From Ectobius pallidus (lineage: Eukaryota > Arthropoda > Insecta > Blattodea > Ectobiidae), in assembly GCA_964059195.1 (NCBI GenBank), contig CAXKWD010000005.1, positions 144,299,686 to 144,363,685 on the forward strand: a DNA stretch of 64,000 nt, read 5' to 3'. The position numbers and the translations under genes were made by a program. Within the stretch, counting starts at the first letter, position 1; each line of letters starts with the position of its first letter. The notes below the pieces were generated by a model. That model saw nothing but the letters and a program-made list of their open reading frames with translations, had not been told where the DNA came from and made no database searches. Of the stretch, positions 1-11,964 are shown piece by piece.

Positions 1-502
1 TTCTTCGAAAATCTACCTAAAAAAAAAGCAAATCATTTATCATGACAACATAGTCAATTGTTTTACTGTTATATTATACGGCTTTGGAAATTAAAATAGA
101 GATAGCTATGACCAAAAACACTATTGTTTTACATGCGCTTATCCAACTAGACCGTTAAACTGACCCAGGTGACCGAGATGGTAACGTTTTGGCCTCACGT
201 TATGGAGTTCCATGGTTCAAATCCCGAACCCAGCCAATTTCACTTTCTTTTTCGTATTTTTATGTGAGTGTGCGATTGTCAAGATATCAAAAATCTGTAC
301 AGTTCAGCTGATGCTGGAAGATTTTAATCTGATTAAAAAGAAAACTAGACCTTTGTTCTTCCCTAAGCCCTGCTTAATGAATAAATCTGGAGCTTAACTT
401 GTAAATCAATTAAAAAAACATATTCTACATATCATAATTGCAGTCATAACTGATTAAAAAAACACACTGGCACTTTTTTACATCAGTTTACCTGATTTTA
501 TT
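1..502 (+). repeat. Family A repeat, partial copy (3' part)
   Basis: This is the downstream part of a repeat whose next copy follows directly in tandem. It holds a tRNA-like block at about 162-235, with an A-box-like TGACCGAGATGGTAA and a B-box-like GGTTCAAATCCCG. A conserved block runs from about 345 to 470 and ends in ACTGGCACTTTTTT. The same order recurs at 1110-1490 and, shortened, at 12590-12825. The 5' end lies outside the window. No coding sequence is supported. Confidence 0.7.
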
Positions 503-1488
503 AAGTGCCAGTATGGTACTTTATGAAATTGTGTGTGGGGACGAAAAATGTCTGTCCGTCTGTCTATCCGTCCGTGTGTCTGTACGCGCCATAACTCAAA
601 TACGCTTTTTCGGATTTTCATGAAACTTGGAAAACACATTTGTAATGTCCATGGGAAGAACCCTATTTATATTGAACCAAATCGGTTCACCGGTACCGGA
701 GTAATGCCCAATTTAGTGCCTATTTAAATACGCTGTATCGGATTTCCATGAAACTTGGTATACTCATTTATGACGTTCATGAGAAGTGCTCTATTGAATT
801 TGAACCTAATCTGTTGACCGGTACCGGAGCAAACCCTAATTTAGTGTCTACTTTAAAAGCGCAATTACTCAAATACGCTTTATCGTATATTTATGAAACT
901 TCGTATACGCATTTATAATGTCCATGGGAAGACGTCTATTTATAATGGATAAAATCGGTTGACCTGTTTCGGAGTAATGCTCAATTTAGTGCCTATTTTA
1001 TGGTAATATACGTACTCGAAAGAATTTATAAAAAAAATGAAAAGCAATTATCTTGACAACACTGCCTATTGTTTTACTGTGATCTTATAAGGCCTTGGAA
1101 ACTAAAATACAGGTAGCTATGACAAAAAACACTATTGATTTACATGCGCTTATCCAACTAGACCGTTAAAATGACCCCGGTGGCCGAGATGGTAACGTCT
1201 TGGCCTCACATTCTGGAGTCCATGGTTCAAAACCCGAAACCGGCCAATTTGAATTTTTTTTGGTATTTTTATGTGAGTGTGCGATTGTCATGATGTCACA
1301 AATCTGTACAGTTCAGCTGATGCTGGAAGATTTTAATCTCATTAAAAAAAAACTAGACCTTTGTTCTTCCGTAAGCCCTGCTTAATGAATAAATCTGGAG
1401 CTTAACTTGGAAATCAATTAAAAAAAAAACATATTCTGCATATCATAATTGCAGTCATAACTGATTAAACAAAAACATACTGGCACTT
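503..1488 (+). mobile_element. Family A repeat, full copy with 13-bp terminal inverted repeats
   Basis: The left end AAGTGCCAGTATG (503-515) and right end CATACTGGCACTT (1476-1488) are perfect inverted repeats. The first half (530-960) is an array of three related ~120-bp blocks, each with a motif like ATACGCTTTTTCGGATTTTCA, an ACCGGTACCGGAG block and TTTAGTGCCTATTT. The second half has a tRNA-like segment (about 1173-1240). The same sequence, TTACATCAGTTTACCTGAT and following bases, lies just outside both ends because the preceding partial copy abuts this one, so no TSD can be assigned. It is probably a non-autonomous DNA element; the superfamily is not recognised. Confidence 0.65.
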
Positions 1489-1517
1489 TGTTACATCAGT
1501 TTACCTGATTTTATTAA

Positions 1518-2565
1518 CATTGCATTTAGGCCTATTATTATATGATATTTATAATGCTTCACCACAGATAAAATTGTACATTTTTTCATATGCCCTTTTG
1601 CTCATAAGCAGTTTATGTACATAATCGCTGTGTGATTTTTTTTGTCAAAGAAGCTACAGATGTTTCAGTGTTTAGTCCTGAATTTACGTCAAAAACAATT
1701 GCACGTAAACACGATAAAATGAAAGTGACAGAAATAAAACAATAAAATTATGACAATAGACTCTCACGATTAGTTGAAATTTCGCAAATTCTTACACTGG
1801 ATTGGCCACTGATTCATGAACGAAATAGTCATAGTAAAATATCTCTAAAAATCTCTATCATTTTTAGCATTCATTCTGACAATCCGTTGAGCACTGTCAG
1901 TTGTGTAAAATATGAATTACCATTTGATTAATTGAGTTTTGTCCAAAACTTTTCCTCGAACACATCGCAGCAAGTAATAAACAGCTGCCAAGATAGTATC
2001 TAGCTGAATGGACGGCTAATTAGTTTTCGCAGGAAGTAGTGGACGGCTACCGAGAATGGCGCCTGCATCTACTTGAATATGCATATACGGCGAGAATACT
2101 TGCACTAGGGAGTCAGCATATGATTCGCGGAATAAAGAATGTTTATTTTGAATACTTCGTGATATGATTTGCATTTCTGCAAAAGCTCAAGCACCAAATG
2201 CCAAGAAGTTGCTCATTCATTTTCATTATTTATGATTGCATTTAAAGGTGAGATGATCTTTTGAAAGCTCGACATTTTGAACAAAGTATTTGTTGGTAGT
2301 AATGGCAGTAACGGACTGACACACACAAAAAGTTCAGAAGACCGAGCCAGTTGTACGAGGGCGGTAACTCAACTCTCATTTAGGAATGGCGACTTCAGTT
2401 CCTCTGGCCGACCACTCGCGAATGCCGGTTTGAAATTTACTTACCCTTAACTGTTGTGTAGATATGTCTGATAAAATGTCTGTCAAGGTCGAGACGCCTG
2501 TGGAAATTGCACCAACAAAATCAATCCCTTATAATGATAAATAAATTTCGGATAAAACAAAATCA
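1518..2565. other. Unannotated stretch
   Basis: AT-rich sequence with no long reading frame, no paired inverted repeats and no recognisable repeat family. Two short related GC-richer bits containing GGACGGCTA occur near 2010 and 2042. Confidence 0.4.
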
Positions 2566-3615
2566 AAGTGCCAGAATGCTTTCGTTTAATCAGTGATAAT
2601 TGCAATTATGATATGAAGAAAAAATATTTTTTATTTTTGTTTGTTTCATTAAGCAGGGAAGAACAAAGGTCTAAAGTTTGATAACCTTAATTCATACTCA
2701 TATGTTACTGAAATCAGAAATTCTTAAAATATGTGAACATTTCACAAAATGCACTGGCAAAGAACTCCGCTTAATATACGTAGGCCTAATTATTTCACAG
2801 TAATATACCTTCTGTATATAATAGTACTCGTAGTACTAATTTCAACTTGATAAACGAAATAAACATCTGACTGCATTGGAGTCAAGACTCTCAATGATTA
2901 GAAACGGGGCATTGTAGCACAGTCATGATTTCCCATTTAAAAAATCCATTTAGGCAGGCCTACAGGCTGAGGTAGATTTCAAAGTGCTTTTGGTTTAATT
3001 TATTATCGCTGCGCAGCACTCTTCTTTTTTAGCCTTGGCATGGCAAACTTGCAGTAAAGAGGAAGAGCCTACAATCATTTGTTTTGACAACAAGAATAGG
3101 ATATAATATTCTGGGAGGCCGTGCGCAAGATCAACAATGAATAAAATTAGCAAAGCCGCTAAACAAGACAAAATTAAGATATTATAATAATTCTTTTAAG
3201 TGTTATTATTTTCAAAGATTAAAATCTCGCGTCATATGAGAGCTATAAAGAAACTGTTTATTGATTTGTAGAGTACTCATCAAGAGCTTTTCAACGATAC
3301 CCCACAAGACGTGGTTTCAAAAGTTTCGAATTTTCATCCCCCACCCCACCCCCACCCTCACTCGAACCCCCGAATCGTTGGTGTCACTGTGAACTCCGTA
3401 GCGAGTACTCTAATTTATTCAAACAAAGTTTCCCTCTATACTTCATAGGGGCCGAGATATACATTTTTAAAAATTTCAACCCCCTCCCCCGACCACCCCC
3501 TTGGGCCAATTTTGCTCATTAACGAACTTGTCCGAACTATTGGGCCTAGAAATAACATATTAAAATGTGGTTCAAATATCTTCAAAATTACGGCCGCTAT
3601 CGTGTAAAGATATAA

Positions 3616-3660
<45 letters not shown>

Positions 3661-4039
3661 TAAATATCACAATTTTTTTTTTTAACGGGCGGTGGTTTCG
3701 TACTTAGGGGAGCATGAAACGTAAAGATATGAAAGAATTTTTCGAAAATCATGAAGTGGTATCCATTGCCATAGGTAGATTTTTCTTCGAAATCTACCTA
3801 AAAGCAAGTTACCTTTAATTAGTCGTTACTCCGGTACCGGTTAACCGATTTGGTCCAAAATAAATAGTCTTCTTGCCATGGACATTATAAATACATATAT
3901 CAAGTTTCATGAAAATCCGATAAAGCTTATTTGAGTTATCGCGCATACAGGCACACGGACGGACGAACAGACAGACGGACGGACAGACAGACATTTTCCC
4001 GTCCTGCACACAATCTCATAAAGTACCGTTCTGGCACTT
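2566..4039 (-). mobile_element. Family A-like element, inverted and diverged
   Basis: The ends AAGTGCCAGAATG (2566-2578) and CGTTCTGGCACTT (4027-4039) match the family A termini as inverted repeats with about one mismatch. About 2580-2680 is the reverse complement of the family A 3' block, and about 3820-4039 is the reverse complement of its 5' block, including the ACCGGTACCGG motif and the (GACA/GACG)n tract. The middle (2690-3800) is unrelated to the forward copies. It holds C-rich lines at 3336-3370 and 3479-3505 and a TA microsatellite. A different internal segment between shared ends suggests a longer relative or nested insertions. Confidence 0.55.
3621..3656. repeat. (TA)n microsatellite
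   Basis: A run of alternating T and A lies inside the inverted family A element. Confidence 0.9.
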
Positions 4040-4535
4040 AATAATGCATGACCGATGTAGTCATGATATTCTGATTCCTGCATATTTTATAATTTGTTTA
4101 TGAAGGCAGAAATTGAAGAGAGATTGAAGCTTTCGGCACATTAATCATAAGAACTATCCACATATGAATAATGAAGTGCATTTTAAAGATTAAATGTCAG
4201 GAACCCATGTAAGGTCACTCATAAGTGCATGTGTGTACGTCGAACATTTTTCCAGCGCTTAAGTGATGGAAAAATCCGCCTGCGGAAAATAACCAGAGCG
4301 AAAGCTATATTCCGGGTTCCACTCGTATGAGTCAGGCGTCTCGCATAATTATTGCAACTTGAATGAGGAAGTCTTCTCATTTAGTTTATAATTTCCTGAT
4401 GGATGGATTGAATCGGCGAGACTGGCTTTGATGAAGTTTTCACGGTATCCAAGTTCTATGTTATTTGTCCAATTTAACAGATTGCTACGACATTTGCTAT
4501 GTAAATCTTTTGGTTTTCTGATTTTCCCTACACAG
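4040..4535. other. Unannotated stretch
   Basis: AT-rich sequence. No coding frame or repeat family is recognised. Confidence 0.4.
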
Positions 4536-4806
4536 CGCTACAAAACGGATGGTGTCAGGTTCGATTCCTGATGCGGGCGCTGGAATTTTTCTATTGGCCT
4601 ATTCCTTCTAGTAGTACTGTAGCCATGGGGTCGACTCAGTCACTAACAGAAGTGAGTACTGGGAACAATCCTGGGGCTACTGACGCCGGTGCGTAAGGCT
4701 GACAACCTTACAGCTTAAAAATCCCGAATGTCTCAAAATCGGGAAGCCTCAAACTCCCGGAACCCTAAGAGCCTCCATGGCCTGTACAGGGATCACTTTT
4801 AATTTT
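4536..4806 (+). mobile_element. tRNA-derived SINE, family S4
   Basis: The head carries the B-box-like GGTTCGATTCCTG (4559-4571). The body reads GGGGTCGACTCAGTCACTAAC, then AGTACTGGGAACAATCCTGG, then GCCGGTGCGTAAGGCTGACA, and ends near CCTGTACAGGGATCACTTT. The reverse complement of this order is found at about 50875-51105 and 53114-53423. Compared with 53114-53423, the A-box end of the head is missing, so this copy is 5' truncated. Polymerase III transcription is inferred from the tRNA-like head. Confidence 0.8.
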
Positions 4807-5485
4807 TTTTACATATTTCTTCTTCTTGTGGAAAATTTGTGAAGTGTAATTTTTAGGAAGCCTCATGTAGAAAAACAGCTATTTCTTCCAGCTTTAATAC
4901 AGAAAGTCAGACGTTCATATCAACATATGCAACCGGATATAGCAATTGCACTATATCTCCAAACGGGAAGACATTCTGTGTATTTATTTATCGTATGTGT
5001 AACAGTTTTGCATGTAAACATATGGACGAATCTCCCAGCTGGTCCCCTGCCAAAATCGAGCGAAGGGGAGGAGGATGGGAAAAAAAGCTGAATGAAGTCC
5101 TGCGCGTGCGCTTTATGCATGAACTCATATGGCATTCGCATTCCGCTTCTCTTTTATTTTTACACGTATTACTAAGTTCTACAGCGTGTGTTGTGTTTTG
5201 GTTCTAGGAAGTGTTGTCTAAAAGTCTCCATCATATCCAGAATGAGAACAATTTCAAGAGTACTTGATCTTTCTTGTCCCGACGTTATTTTACAGATTTC
5301 ATTCTTTTAGCATTTTTAAAAGGAAGGAATGTAGAGAGAGCCAAAACATTCTCGAGTAGACGATTCTTAAAGTCTTGAAATTAAAATTTTTTGTAAATAA
5401 AAACAAACTAAAATATGATTTCTTGGATAAAATTATTCACTATTAGTTACATTAAATATTTGTAGGCTTCAACTTTTGTAAAACA
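4807..5485. other. Unannotated stretch
   Basis: Only short overlapping frames on both strands around 4920-5207, with no recognisable domain. No repeat structure was seen. Confidence 0.35.
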
Positions 5486-5500
5486 TAGTAAATAAGAAAA

Positions 5501-5816
5501 GACCGCCGGCGTGTCTTGTGGTTAGCGTCGCTGACTACAGATCCGTCGGCCCGGGTTCGATCCCCGGTACCTCCCAGATTTTTCTGAGGTAGGGAGGTCT
5601 GGTAGGGGTGCACTCAGCCTCGTGATTCAAATTGAGGAGCTACTTGATAGAGAAGTAGCGGCTCCGGTCATGGAAACCACCATTAACGACCGTGGGTGGC
5701 GGCATGCTGACCACATGCCCCCCAATCCTGCCATCTGCCTATAGTAGATGACGCAGCGGTCGGGTGGTAGGCCTTGTCCCTTCGGGGATGTCGCGCCACG
5801 GAGTTTAGTTTAGTTT
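5501..5816 (+). mobile_element. Full-length tRNA-derived SINE, family S1, with 15-bp TSD
   Basis: A perfect direct repeat TAGTAAATAAGAAAA flanks the element (5486-5500 and 5817-5831). The head has an A-box-like TGGTTAGCGTCGCTGAC and a B-box-like GGGTTCGATCCCC. The body includes TTTTTCTGAGGTAGGGAGG, and the tail is a short GTTTAG/TTTTAG repeat. The intact TSD and the roughly 316-bp length indicate a complete, fairly recent insertion. A truncated relative is at 8417-8563. Confidence 0.93.
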
Positions 5817-5847
5817 TAGTAAATAAGAAAAACTACAAAAATATTTC

Positions 5848-6022
5848 ACTGATCGAGGTGGGCGAGATAGTAACGTCTTGGACTCACATTCGGGATGTCC
5901 CAGATTCAAATATCATCCCAATTTGACATGGGTTTTTTCATGGTTTCTCCAGTCGTAAAGGCAAATGCCGAATTGGATAATTACTTACCATGACTTATCC
6001 TCGCTATTTCATTTTGTACCAT
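5848..6022 (+). mobile_element. tRNA-derived SINE, family S2
   Basis: The head reads GGTGGGCGAGATAGTAACGT (A-box-like) and then CCAGATTCAAATATCATCCC (degenerate B box). The tail, AATTTGACATGGG to ACTTACCATGACTTATCC, matches the reverse complement of about 57086-57260. The tRNA-like part also resembles the one inside the family A repeats. Confidence 0.75.
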
Positions 6023-8414
6023 ATTTTTTAAAAGTAATATCAGTTGAAATTTACCGACATAAAATACACCACCAATAGAAAATAGTTGATTATCAATAGT
6101 TGCATGGCCCACTGTATAGTCGCAGATCCTGAACTGCTGTTATGAACTCCTTGCTAAATGAAGTATAAATACAGCTGAATTAAAAAATAAATAAATCTTG
6201 GATAAAGTTACTTTTAAACACAGTTACTTTAAACACAGGATTCAATTTTTGTACAAAAAAGCACTACAAATATGATTTCTTGGCTATAGTTATTTACTAT
6301 AGGCTAGTTATTTTATATATAGGCTTACGTTCAGTAAGTATATAAAAAGAGGACATAAAGCTGACATTTCTCTCAACTAATCCGAAAATTTATTGAAATT
6401 TTGAATTTACTTGAAATTATGTACAGGTGGGGGGGAGGGGGAAGCGGACCGATTAAAATATGTAAGTTGCCGATATGAGCCACTAGCGGCATTCACAGGA
6501 TGGCAGGGAATGTATTGAAATTTGTTCTAGACAATATAGACAATCAATTGAGAAATAATTTCAGGTAATTTGCATTGCTTGTGAAAACAAACGTTTCCGT
6601 TACATCTCTTACATTTATTTACTTATTACAAGGCTCTGAAATCAGCTACAAGAGTCGGTCCACTTTTTTCTCACTACCTGTACATATCACAAATACAACC
6701 ATATTATTTGTACGGTATTTTGAATATGTTACATGCCGGTTAACGGAAGGATCATATAGCTGTTGTACCACAGAGTATTACACTTTGATTGAAGTTTTTA
6801 ACCCATATAGCTGAGTAACAAATGCTCATTCACTAATAGGAAACTATTGATATAATAAAATTAGGAATTAAAATAGAGAGTGCATGCATACTATTCAGTT
6901 TCACGTCAGCCTTATTTATTTTTCAGTTGTACGTTAACTTAAGACGTTCTCATGACTGCAAGCTGAGGAGAAAGGCATTGACAATCTGTCCTAATCCTGG
7001 TGGTATTATAGCCCTGAGATTAGTCTTACAATATTTCAGAAATGAGTAGTGTTCCTAAGGCAATTCTTGTGCTAAAGTTAATTGCTCAGTATCGCTGATA
7101 CCTTACCACCCTCAATATTGCACAGTAAAAGCAGAATGAATCTGGGATGTGAGGTTTTAGTGAAGCATCCAGAACGATGAAACCTAAAATTTTTTTTGAA
7201 CCTCCAAGAAACTTAATTTTTTAAAAAACAACTGTTTACAGATAACAAAACATTAAAATTAAATTTTGAAAGAAATAGTACTTGACTAGAAAAAAACAGA
7301 CATTTAAACGACTGCGACTGAAATTTGGTTAAATGGTGGTAGAAAACTTGTTTCAATTTAAAAATTTTTAAAAGAATATTTAAAACAATTTTTTTTATCC
7401 CTAGATCCCTATAAATGTGTAAAGTAGCAGGTTATGAAATTTCTGAAAATACTTTACTTTGCAATTTTTACAGAAATGGTATCGGTTTCCACATATTGAG
7501 GTTCTTCCAAAATGAAAATATTTATGTGCAGTTTGTACTATAGTATCTAAACTTTCGTCCCCAAATTTTAAATTAAAGTTTAGATTCGCTGCCAAGTACT
7601 TATAACTTTTACATCGAACATTTTCATTTCTATTTTCCAAACCTTTTGAAAGTAAGCACCAGCTCTACTATCATACACGTATTTGTTTTCGACCCATAGC
7701 CTACTTCTAGATTGTCTGATAGAAAATATCGACGTTTAAAATTAATTGCAAGCTTAATACAGGTCTAGATTGACCATTAATATATGGCAAATTGGTAATA
7801 GTTATTCCCAATAAATAAATCAGTCATTCAATTTATTACAAGCGAATACATTTTCGCATTAAACTTAAAAATTGCTTTGCTATAAGTTAGGTAGTTTTAA
7901 ATTAAAACGAACGAAAAATCAATATAAAGAAGAATCTTCACTCCTTAGCCTTGACAGACAATATAACAGACATTTTTGAACTCAGGGAGCCTCAAAACAT
8001 ATGTAAATTTTGAAATTCCCTAACGAATTTCTGAACGTAAATAGTTTTCCTGCATTACAAAAACGTAAAAAGCAAATGGTGAAATGTTCACTTTGCACTA
8101 TCACAGTGGACTGATGAGCTTGTTGAAGTTCAGTGAATATGATGCAGTTTATTGAAAACGTTACATCAGAAGCCCATGCATTAGGTTTATGAGCAATTTT
8201 ACAAATGGCTCGAAGACTGATAGGTCTCTGGAGTGGCCTTGCTACTGAAGGCCTCATATCATGATTGGACGTCGATTCCAGGTACTCGTCCTAGTTTAAA
8301 GCAAACTGCAACAAGTTGCACGCAGGGCAAGTATTGCACAAGTGTTATCCGTTGTAAATCTCTTAAATTGAGCAATTGCTCGCGAATCTTTGTGCTCACT
8401 ATGTTGTTAAGTGA
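6023..8414. other. Unannotated 2.4-kb stretch
   Basis: AT-rich. Frames of up to about 90 codons (for example near 6575-6814, 7401-7640 and 7982-8257) show no recognisable domain, and their composition is that expected by chance. A purine-rich GGTGGGGGGGAGGGGGAA tract is at 6427. No inverted repeat or repeat family was identified. Confidence 0.35.
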
Positions 8415-8416
8415 CT

Positions 8417-8563
8417 GCCGGCGTGGTCTTGTGGTTAGCGTCGCTGACCACAAATCCGTCGGCCCGGGTCCGATCCCCGGTACCTCCTTGGATTTTTCTG
8501 AGGTAGGGAGGTCTGGAACGGGGTGCACTCAGCCTCATGATTCAAATTGAGGAGCTACTTGAT
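8417..8563 (+). mobile_element. tRNA-derived SINE, family S1, 3' truncated
   Basis: It begins GCCGGCGTGGTCTTGTGGTT and follows the 5501-5816 copy through the B box and TTTTTCTGAGGTAGGGAGG to GGAGCTACTTGATGA, where similarity stops. About half the SINE is missing. Confidence 0.88.
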
Positions 8564-8729
8564 GATTCATAATTGTACCTTAATTACTATTATAGGCAAG
8601 TTGAATACGATTGGTTTTGTTAGACCATAATTAAATGTTCTGACATTTTGCATTCATAAAAAGAAATCGGCTGACCGTGGAAATAAGCTGTTACCTATTC
8701 TCATAATTATTGTCTTCTGCGATAGATGG

Positions 8730-8998
8730 TAACTGATGAAGTATGGTCAAGTTGGTCAACGGTCTTGGTTGGTTGTTTCACTTTTGTATAGTATTAAAAT
8801 TAACAGGAAAATTAGAGGAACAGAATCTATTTTATTTTAAATTCAGGCAGATTATTACGCAGTTTCATTTGTTGCTCTCAAAGTTTCAAGATCATTCCGT
8901 GTTCGATAACAATCGATACCACACCTATGTTATAATGAAAATCTGTTTAGAAATGGATATCATTATGATACCATTACATCAAATGTAATTGGCGTATG
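8730..8998 (+). repeat. Dispersed repeat R, copy 1
   Basis: It shares TTCCGTGTTCGATAACAATC, GATACCACACC and a following ATTATGATACC(A/G)TTACA block with 40310-40540. Similarity by eye covers about 230 bp in the same orientation. No coding capacity or ends were defined. Confidence 0.6.
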
Positions 8999-11960
8999 TA
9001 GGATTGTCGAACAAAACTGATTTCCCATAATTCTATAAACTGCCGATTTTACATTTAATCATTTGCGGACTTCACAGTTGGGTCATTAATATAAGACAGA
9101 AATGACGTACAATATATAGTCTATTATTATTATTATTGTGTGGAGATCGCCCGACTGTTTTCTACTCGTGAGAATCACAAAAAGTTGGCCTGTCATCTAT
9201 ATGTTTCTTTCTTGCAGTTGTACACATTCTGTACAGGGGAAAAAAACACAGGTACTTTATCATCTAGACCCAGCTACTCTTTAAGAGATGGCATTTTTTA
9301 TAAGCAGTAATCGAGCAAAGTCATAAATGTTCTCTTAGTTCGAGATCGATTAGGATAATTTAGTGGAATAGTTGGTTTTCGTGAAAGATAAATCGTAATA
9401 CATGGATGAAAATCCTTATATTTATCATAATAGCTATTTAGCCTATGTATGAAGTACGCAAAATAACTCTTTACGCCGAGGCCGACATATTGGATGATTC
9501 CGCTAAAGCTTTTGCATACGTGGTGCATACAATATTTTGTAGTAAAAGCTCTGTAAGTTAGGCCTATATGAAATGAAATAAAAAATACCATATAATTAAT
9601 TGTATAAGGCATAGACAGCCATCTGTTGACGCCATATTCTCACAGCTGCCTGAATCCTATGCTATGAATCAATTAGGTCACATCCAGAAATAGTACATAT
9701 GAACAACAAAAAATTCAATAAGTTTATCAAAAATCTTATTTCATAGTTCAAAAGTTACTTCACTCTGTACTTAGTAGACAATTAAGGAACGATTTTATTT
9801 GTAATAACTCAGGGTTTCAATTTTTGTTCTTACTACTTTTCCTTTTTTCTTTTTACTATTCTGTTCTTTCTTTTTTATTATTATTTCTTAGGTATTGATT
9901 TAATATTATATTTTCTTTACGTATTTGTAATTTGTATTTTGTAATGTAAATGGCTGAACTGTGCCCGAGCACGAGCGCATGCTCATTCGGGTGGTCTTGT
10001 TTTGTTTTGTATAAATATTTTGTTTAAATATAAATAAATAAAAATTAGAAATGCAGATGTAGGCAAGATGGCAGTGTGGGTTTCTTATGTATAATATATA
10101 TTTTGTCTTAGGCCTTGCATTAAGTTTTTTGTAAACAAAAAACCCGGTAAAGTTTCTGATTAACGCAAAGAAACAACGTTGCCTTATATTTGTTGTCAAT
10201 GGTCAAGTATTTTGTTTCAAACCCTGTTATGGTTGGTATGACTGGTCACTACCATCCGGATTTTTCAGTTGACATGACTTTAACGGCTTAGTAAGGTAAA
10301 AATTATTTTGCCGGCCTAGGTTGGTAAAGTGCTTCTTTTCGGCGTGTTGATAGTCCGACAAGGAACTGTTTTGCGGAGCGTATACTAAAAAGTATTTCTC
10401 TCTGATTTTATGTAGTTTTTGAGGTGGCAATTTATACGTCAGCAATGAAAAGGTTGAAAATAGAAGTGAGAATTATAACAGATATAACCAAGGTTATCTA
10501 TTTTGAGCAATAGTAAAGTTCATTAATCCACAAGTCAAACAAAGGCGATTTAAATTCAGCAGTAGTTCGAACTCCGGGTGGAATGTCAGATACTTCAGAA
10601 AGTGTGAATAAATCACCTTAATTGTATATTTATGTGGCCCTTTAACACAAGTTCAGTCATTCTTATTTTCATTCAATCCACCAATCCATGCATAGATTTC
10701 AAATAGAGTTACGAACATGCTTCTGCATTACAGATGTGCATTTGAATCGATGCGTAGGGTAAATAACCACTACACACAGTAAAAACATAAACCACTACAA
10801 CTGTTTGGATATTGTATTCACAAGAGTGTTATTTACACCTTTATCACCCCATAAGTGTCACCCATCAGTATTAGTGGAGCCGTTCTAGAAACAGTTTATA
10901 TTTTTAGCGGTCTATGAGACCTCACGTTCATGGTTACGCAAGTTTTCCTTTTTATTATTTTGTAACAATGAGAGAACGGGCGGTACCATAAAAAACTGTA
11001 AGGCCGAGAGTTTTAAGATTTTGTGATGACATTTATGGCAGATTATTTCGGTGAAATTTTGCAGTGAATGTTTTAGAGAACGACTGTATATCTCATTTTT
11101 AGGGGAAAATGTTGTAAGTTAAATGTTGAACACAACCACTTATTATACATAATAGGGAACTGTGATTAATAACTGGTTGGGAGTTATGTGAATGACGATA
11201 AGCTTCCGTGTATTATTAGCTATTTATTTGACAATTAATATTAACACTTCCTCGAAACTGTGCATTTCATTGCATTTGTGATGCAGTAACTCAAATATGT
11301 GCCCTGAAAACTCCTAAAATATTGTGTAAGAATAATGTTTCGATAATTAATCATTTAGGAATCAATTTGATTGAATAGTAATCAAAATTCACATTTTTTT
11401 AAGTTTCTCGTTGTTAAAAGCCCATAAAGTCTGAGCAGTCACTCAGACCTCACTTTCATGTTAACTTAACAAATAATCATGTCCATTGTTAAGGGCTGAT
11501 TATATACTTCGTGGTTTACTTTATTACAGCGTATGGAGACTGTGGAAAGTTGTCTGTTTTGATCTGCGCTGAAGCTACTTTAATAGAGCATAAATAGATT
11601 TGTAACCTTCTGTTCTTTTAAGGGAAGATTAGCTTTGACTCTGTGCCAATCTGTATGGGGAGGAATCTTCGGTTCATAACCAAGAGAGCTGTGATGCTTG
11701 AAGAATGGAGGTAAAAATAACTACCCCGATCTTTATGGCGTCGAATAAGGAACAATGGACGTTAATGGCATGCAAAGCAGAAGAAGAGAGGCTTGGGAAA
11801 TTTCTAACGAAAGCGAAACAGCACAGCTTCAAAAAAGCTGAAAAACGAAGAGCTGGGGTGGGGGTGGTTATGAGTAATGGAAATAAGCTATTCGAGCATC
11901 TGGTGCATGTATACGTGTGTTAATATTTTCTGCATTGTAAGTGGAATTAATGTTTGTATT
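8999..11960. other. Unannotated 3-kb stretch
   Basis: No gene or complete element was recognised. A short motif near 10396-10460 (a TTTTATGTAGTTTTTGAGG-like block followed by TATACGTCAGCAATGAAAAG) recurs near 27668-27730 and, diverged, near 55203-55262, marking a small dispersed repeat of unknown type. Frames near 9298-9612 and 9906-10199 (about 100 codons) have no recognisable motif. Confidence 0.35.
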
Positions 11961-11964
11961 TATT

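Noticed and set aside
533..727. Frame reading as Ser/Val/Cys repeats at the (GTCT/GTCC)n tract, also at 3815-4009 and 11954-12205
   Set aside because: It is the translation of the tetranucleotide-like tract and following blocks in the family A repeat; widespread in animal repeats and not a gene.
9298..9612. 104-codon frame on the minus strand
   Set aside because: No recognisable domain, no repeat support and no splice context that I can defend.
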